From positions 1,248 through 17,695 of the forward strand of contig VBHI01000101.1 in NCBI GenBank assembly GCA_005881495.1: a stretch of DNA of 16,448 nucleotides. The letters are read 5' to 3'. Source of the stretch: Chloroflexota bacterium (lineage in GTDB: Bacteria > Chloroflexota > Ktedonobacteria > Ktedonobacterales > Ktedonobacteraceae). The notes below the pieces were generated by a model. That model saw only the letters and a list, made by a program, of their open reading frames with translations. It was not told the origin of the DNA and searched no databases. Positions 14,101 through 16,448 of the stretch are shown here, piece after piece (the first letter of the stretch is position 1; each line of letters opens with the position of its first letter). The position numbers were made by a program, and so were the translations under genes.

Positions 14101-14524
14101 GGATTGGGTCGAGTCGGTCGCCTTCAGCCCTGATGGCTCCCTGCTTGCCAGCGGCGGCCACAACGGAAAGGTGAGTTTGTGGGACGTGAGCAGTGGAGCA
14201 TGTCTCAGAACGTTGCACAGTCATTCGAGTCGGGTCTGGGCAGTGGCCTTTAGCCTCGATGGGAGTACGGTGGTAAGCGCAAGTGAGGATAGAACCATTA
14301 TCCTGTGGAATATTCGAACAGGTGAACGCTTGAATATGGTGAGAAACAGGCTCTACGAGCGGATGAACATCACAGGTATTAGCGGTTTAACTGGAGCGCA
14401 AAAAGCGACCCTGAGAGAATTGGGTGCAGTTGAGGAGAGGGCCAGTAGTTCCCACGCTGAAGTGCTACAGGAGGGTAGTACGGTGAAGGCGACGTTTGCA
14501 GGTTCCCTCAACGGCCACTCATGA
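11138..14524 (+). CDS. HTH / NB-ARC / pentapeptide / WD40 STAND-type signalling protein
   Basis: This 1128-residue protein is a multidomain STAND ATPase. Residues 1-85 look like a helix-turn-helix module (TQEDLAKVLGLNPQVLSHKL, 22-41). An NB-ARC domain follows at about 158-400, with Walker A GGLGKT (187-192), Walker B LLVLD (260-264), sensor TSR (306-308) and GNPLALK (361-367). A winged-helix segment (403-473) and helical region precede about eight pentapeptide repeats (567-606). Eleven WD40 repeats of 42 residues cover about 612-1073, ending in a tail with MNITGISGLT and ATLRELGA. In this class the propeller senses a ligand, nucleotide exchange drives oligomerisation, and the N-terminal module is the output, here possibly DNA or partner binding. 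The GTG start follows AGAGGGGAAGGG; a second in-frame GTG at 11144 is an alternative. No partner gene is adjacent. The biological signal is unknown. Confidence 0.9.
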   Translation: MKVNTERFREQVRSYRAPTCKTQEDLAKVLGLNPQVLSHKLHRIRNTRLTHCEVKAIVKTLVEWGAMSKQAQAHELLELMECPDFSPAEWQVPPLNRLEAAASTYSVHWQNLRIPVVEYEVSTQGGSAPPSIVLGQERDAGAYQLPRQDWGEAMDVSAFYGREQELVELERWIVDDHCRLVALLSMGGLGKTALSVKLTQQVARHFNFVIWHSLQNAPPLENLLAECITFLSEQQKTDLPENVGERITLLLHYLRKARCLLVLDNVETILQERDRVGHYRAGYEAYGNLFQQGGQADHRSCLLLTSREKPKELAPLEGKRLPVRTMMLTGLEQSACRQLLYEHDVFGTEQACHDLIARYDGNPLALKLVASTIREVFGGNIAAFLNEGEVLFGDIRDVLDQQFERLSTLEKIILGWLALAREWVTFTDLVEESVCLVSRKKLLEALEALRRRCLLERGEAGALFTLHPLVMEYVTERVVEQVAQEITSGHLKLLLSHSLMKAQTKEHVRDSQIQLTLKPVLERLLIRLKSEHVIEQQLMHVLATLRNTPRWEHGYGSGNVINLLYQLRGTLRGSDFSGLHIRQASFVGVDLQDANFAGSSFAKCVFSETFSSIFSVTFSPDGQLLAAGSLNGEVRVWQLADYRQLLDLCGHKGWVWSVTFSSDGAYLASGGEDRIVRIWEVGKGQCLTTLHGHTDWIRSVAFSPDDSLLASSSDDGTVRLWEVSTGACLTTFQGHTDRVMSVAFSPDGARLASGSDDRMVRVWSVSSGHCFETLQGHTGRVWSVTFSPDGACLASGSYDTTVRLWEVSTGMCLKTLQGHANWMGLMTLSPDGSLLASGNHDRTVRLWEVHTGACLKTLQGHTDWVRSVAFSPDGTLLASGCYDRTVRLWEVSSGQCLKTLQGHTDGVRSVAFSPDRSRLASGSYDTTVRLWEVSTGKCLKTLRGHTNWTDYLAFSPDGTLLASGNHDRTVRLWEVRTGKCLKILQGHTDWVESVAFSPDGSLLASGGHNGKVSLWDVSSGACLRTLHSHSSRVWAVAFSLDGSTVVSASEDRTIILWNIRTGERLNMVRNRLYERMNITGISGLTGAQKATLRELGAVEERASSSHAEVLQEGSTVKATFAGSLNGHS

Positions 14525-14677
14525 TCGACTGAACCAGCACTGCGTCAAGCGAGACAAAGACAGCCGCCAGAATGAAGCGCAGAGTACAGGGTTTCAGCCA
14601 AAAGCTGACCGTTCCCATTGCACAAGAGCCTTCCAACCGAAAAAACCAAGGAGGGGTTAAAAACCTCACTTGACAAG
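14525..14677. other. Spacer between the WD40 gene and the insertion sequence
   Basis: There is no gene in these 153 bases. An imperfect dyad (GAGGGGTT...AACCTC, about 14651-14668) next to an A-run gives, on the minus strand, a short stem followed by TTTTTT. This could weakly terminate transcripts leaving the insertion sequence, but the stem is poor. Confidence 0.3.
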
Positions 14678-14695
14678 ATTCTGTTGGCGAATTCG
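14678..14695 (+). repeat. Left terminal inverted repeat of the insertion sequence
   Basis: ATTCTGTTGGCGAATTCG is the exact reverse complement of the last 18 bases of the window. It defines the transposase-distal end of the element. Confidence 0.9.
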
Positions 14696-14706
14696 AGCAA
14701 CATCCA

Positions 14707-16356
14707 TCACCCAGTTGGTGCCAGTGCAGCAAAACGAGAGCGACGGGTTTGCCCGCGTGGCTGTTCCTCGATCCAGGCCCCAATGCGAACGACATTGATG
14801 GCGACGGCCGTCATGCACATTTGTAAGCGTGTTTTCGCTTCGCCCACATAGCGGGATCGTCGGAGTCCAAACGCCCGTACTCCCTGAGAGAGCGTGCCTT
14901 CAATTCCTGCCCGCTTCGCGTAGAGTTTCTTGAAAGCGGGAGTCTGCTGTCGTTGTCGGGCATGTTGCAACACGTCGTAGGTGGGTTCGGCGCGGATCAT
15001 GATACTGCGTGGTTCCTTGAGGGCATGCGTACACTGTGAGCGTACTGGGCAGCCCAAGCACTCTTTGGCGGCGAACTTGATATGGATCACTTCGTGCCCA
15101 TTGCGATCCTGGCGAGCCATCCACAAAACGCTCTGACATCCCTGGGGACACCACGCCGTTTGCGCTGACCACTCAATCCTGAAATCAGCGGTCCCAAACC
15201 CCGTGGCGGCCTGAGCTTGCCAACTATTGTCGGCAGCGATGGGACCGACCAGATCGATGCCAGAGTCCGTCTGACTACTGATGATATGGGCGGCCGTCAC
15301 ATACCCTGCATCAAGCAACTGCTCGTTAGGCAGCAGGTCCCGCTGGCCAAGAGCGGCTTGAATGGTGGGGGTCATGTCGAAGTCTGAGACAGGAGCGGGC
15401 GTCGTCTGCACATCCGTCACCAGATGGGGGCCATCTTCGTCACAACTCTCGGTCACATGCACCTTGTAGCCAGTCCAGGACATCCCGCGCTTCTGGCTGT
15501 AGCGTGCCTCAGCGTCGTAGGGCGTGCAGATTAAGAGACTGGAGGGAGGCAGGTCTTTAGCGTCTCGCCAGTGGGCCTGCTCGTGCTCGGCATAGAATTG
15601 CTGGATCCACACCTGCCGTAAGATGGTGATGGCGGGCAGTTCGCGCAACCAGGTCGGACTCGGTGCCGCATAGATGTGCTGGAGGAGTCGTCTTCCATCG
15701 CTGCCAATCATCTCTGCCAGCCCTTGCCGCTCTTCTCGTCCACTGGGCAGCCGGTAATCGTCCCATCGTGTCGCATAGCGCTCAAACCACTCACTCGGCA
15801 CCCAAGCTTGCAGCCACATCGGCTCGACGGTTGCCAGGACATTGAGTGCGTGTCGCAGCGTCTCTGCCACACATTCCAGGCGGCTCAAGCTCTGGATGGC
15901 GGCCAGCACATGCGTGGAGTCAGTGCGCTGGCGACCCCGTGCTTTGAGCCAGCCGCGTGTTCTGGCATGGGTGAGCAGAGCCTCGAAGAGGCGGTGTTCG
16001 GCTCCTCCCGCCAGCACTCGTGCGCGAAACTCACTCAGCACGGAGAAATCAAAACCGAGATCTTCCAGTTCTAAGCTTAACGCATATTTCACATCAATCC
16101 GGGTACGCACGGCATTAGCGGCTTGCCGATCAGTTAAGCCCTCTGCAAATTGCAAGACGGTCACCATGGCTAGACGCCAGGGAGCTTCCGCTGGTTGTCC
16201 TCGTCGTGGAAAGAGCGAGGCAAAAAGCTCATCCTGAAACACTTCTCCAAGTTCATCGCGCATGAGTAGGCACAGATTCTCGGCAGGACACACGATATGG
16301 GCAAGACGGGCCGTCTCTTCGGGCACCGGTTCCATCCCTTGGGATTTTAAGGACAT
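14707..16356 (-). CDS. IS1182-family transposase (DDE type)
   Basis: This 549-residue transposase has the N-terminal DUF772-like domain (about 40-120: DELFASLFPRRGQPAE and FAEGLTDRQAANAVRTRID), then the RNase H-like catalytic core. The proposed acidic triad is D146 (RTDSTHV), D349 (LLDAGYV) and E486 (AGIEGTLSQGVR). A Cys cluster, C403, C407, C433, C436 and C442, lies before the last acidic residue, as usual for IS1182, and may bind zinc. The ATG has AAAGGAG six bases upstream. The frame is complete with no internal stop, so the protein could be functional. The gene occupies nearly the whole element; its stop is 11 bases inside the left inverted repeat. Confidence 0.95.
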   Translation of the reverse strand: MSLKSQGMEPVPEETARLAHIVCPAENLCLLMRDELGEVFQDELFASLFPRRGQPAEAPWRLAMVTVLQFAEGLTDRQAANAVRTRIDVKYALSLELEDLGFDFSVLSEFRARVLAGGAEHRLFEALLTHARTRGWLKARGRQRTDSTHVLAAIQSLSRLECVAETLRHALNVLATVEPMWLQAWVPSEWFERYATRWDDYRLPSGREERQGLAEMIGSDGRRLLQHIYAAPSPTWLRELPAITILRQVWIQQFYAEHEQAHWRDAKDLPPSSLLICTPYDAEARYSQKRGMSWTGYKVHVTESCDEDGPHLVTDVQTTPAPVSDFDMTPTIQAALGQRDLLPNEQLLDAGYVTAAHIISSQTDSGIDLVGPIAADNSWQAQAATGFGTADFRIEWSAQTAWCPQGCQSVLWMARQDRNGHEVIHIKFAAKECLGCPVRSQCTHALKEPRSIMIRAEPTYDVLQHARQRQQTPAFKKLYAKRAGIEGTLSQGVRAFGLRRSRYVGEAKTRLQMCMTAVAINVVRIGAWIEEQPRGQTRRSRFAALAPTG

Positions 16357-16372
16357 GGCGAACTCCTTTGCT

Positions 16373-16423
16373 GACTCCTCTCCTCTTTGAGGACTCCTCT
16401 TCTCACACCATCAGTTTCTCACA
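16373..16423. repeat. Short direct repeats in the IS leader
   Basis: GACTCCTCT occurs at 16373-16381 and 16392-16400 (19-base period), followed by TTCTCACA at 16400-16407 and 16416-16423 (16-base period). They lie between the transposase start and the right inverted repeat, where transposase-binding or promoter elements are expected. Confidence 0.4.
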
Positions 16424-16430
16424 TGTCCGC

Positions 16431-16448
16431 CGAATTCGCCAACAGAAT
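16431..16448 (-). repeat. Right terminal inverted repeat of the insertion sequence
   Basis: CGAATTCGCCAACAGAAT closes the window and matches the left repeat at all 18 positions. The element probably ends here or within a few bases beyond. Confidence 0.9.

Larger units (their letters stand above)
14678..16448 (-). mobile_element. IS1182-family insertion sequence, apparently complete
   Basis: The 18-bp sequence ATTCTGTTGGCGAATTCG at 14678-14695 is repeated exactly in inverse at 16431-16448, the last bases of the window. These terminal inverted repeats enclose 1771 bp with a single full-length transposase gene on the minus strand. The inverted repeats might extend further out, because the right flank is not visible; for the same reason a target duplication cannot be tested. 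It inserted 153 bases after the WD40 gene. The perfect repeats and intact transposase suggest a recent or still active copy. Confidence 0.9.

Noticed and set aside
13010..14224. Minus-strand frames with repeated motifs
   Set aside because: Their periodicity is just the WD40 repeat read on the other strand.

Overview
The window reads as a piece of accessory chromosome from a Gram-positive-like soil bacterium. The best guess is a Ktedonobacteria-type Chloroflexota. This rests on family resemblance only: a helix-turn-helix / NB-ARC / WD40 signalling protein whose C-terminal tail (MNITGISGLT...ATLRELGA) is typical of those lineages, an IS1182-family element, strong AGGAG-type ribosome sites and mid-50s GC. 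No rRNA, tRNA or CRISPR array was seen.

Layout. Positions 1-1640 carry a possible truncated gene at the left edge, a ZIP metal transporter, a possible 35-residue membrane peptide and a dodecin, all on the minus strand. Positions 1697-10666 are a long minus-strand aromatic catabolic block. In order of transcription it holds a VanB-type reductase, a VanA-type Rieske oxygenase, a type I extradiol dioxygenase, a Rieske dioxygenase alpha subunit (frameshifted and apparently shortened) with its beta subunit, an ACMSD-like metal-dependent decarboxylase, an SDR dehydrogenase, a cupin, and a fused flavin reductase-GntR/FCD protein. Positions 10667-11137 are a divergent control region with a near-consensus promoter, repeated GTGAGA half-sites and four tandem copies of an 11-bp unit. 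Positions 11138-14524 encode the 1128-residue NB-ARC/WD40 protein on the plus strand. Positions 14678-16448 are an IS1182-type insertion sequence with perfect 18-bp terminal inverted repeats; its right end coincides with the end of the window.

How the genes fit. Rieske dihydroxylation, SDR dehydrogenation, extradiol ring cleavage and decarboxylation of a carboxylated muconate semialdehyde form the upper half of a meta-cleavage route for an aromatic carboxylate, as in p-cumate degradation. The VanAB-like pair could instead, or in addition, demethylate a methoxy- or N-methyl-aromatic, feeding a catechol such as protocatechuate into the extradiol enzyme. The hydrolase/dehydrogenase, hydratase and aldolase of the lower pathway are absent. 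The VanAB-like pair lies in a visibly GC-richer stretch (about 8340-10930), so the block looks like a patchwork of at least two origins. If the alpha-subunit lesion is real and not an assembly error, the first dioxygenase is dead and the pathway would depend on the VanAB-like system.

The points most worth following up are the flavin reductase-GntR fusion, the lesion in the alpha gene, the pair of 17-bp inverted sites upstream of it, the 11-bp tandem repeat ahead of the WD40 gene, and the three-blade duplication inside that gene.
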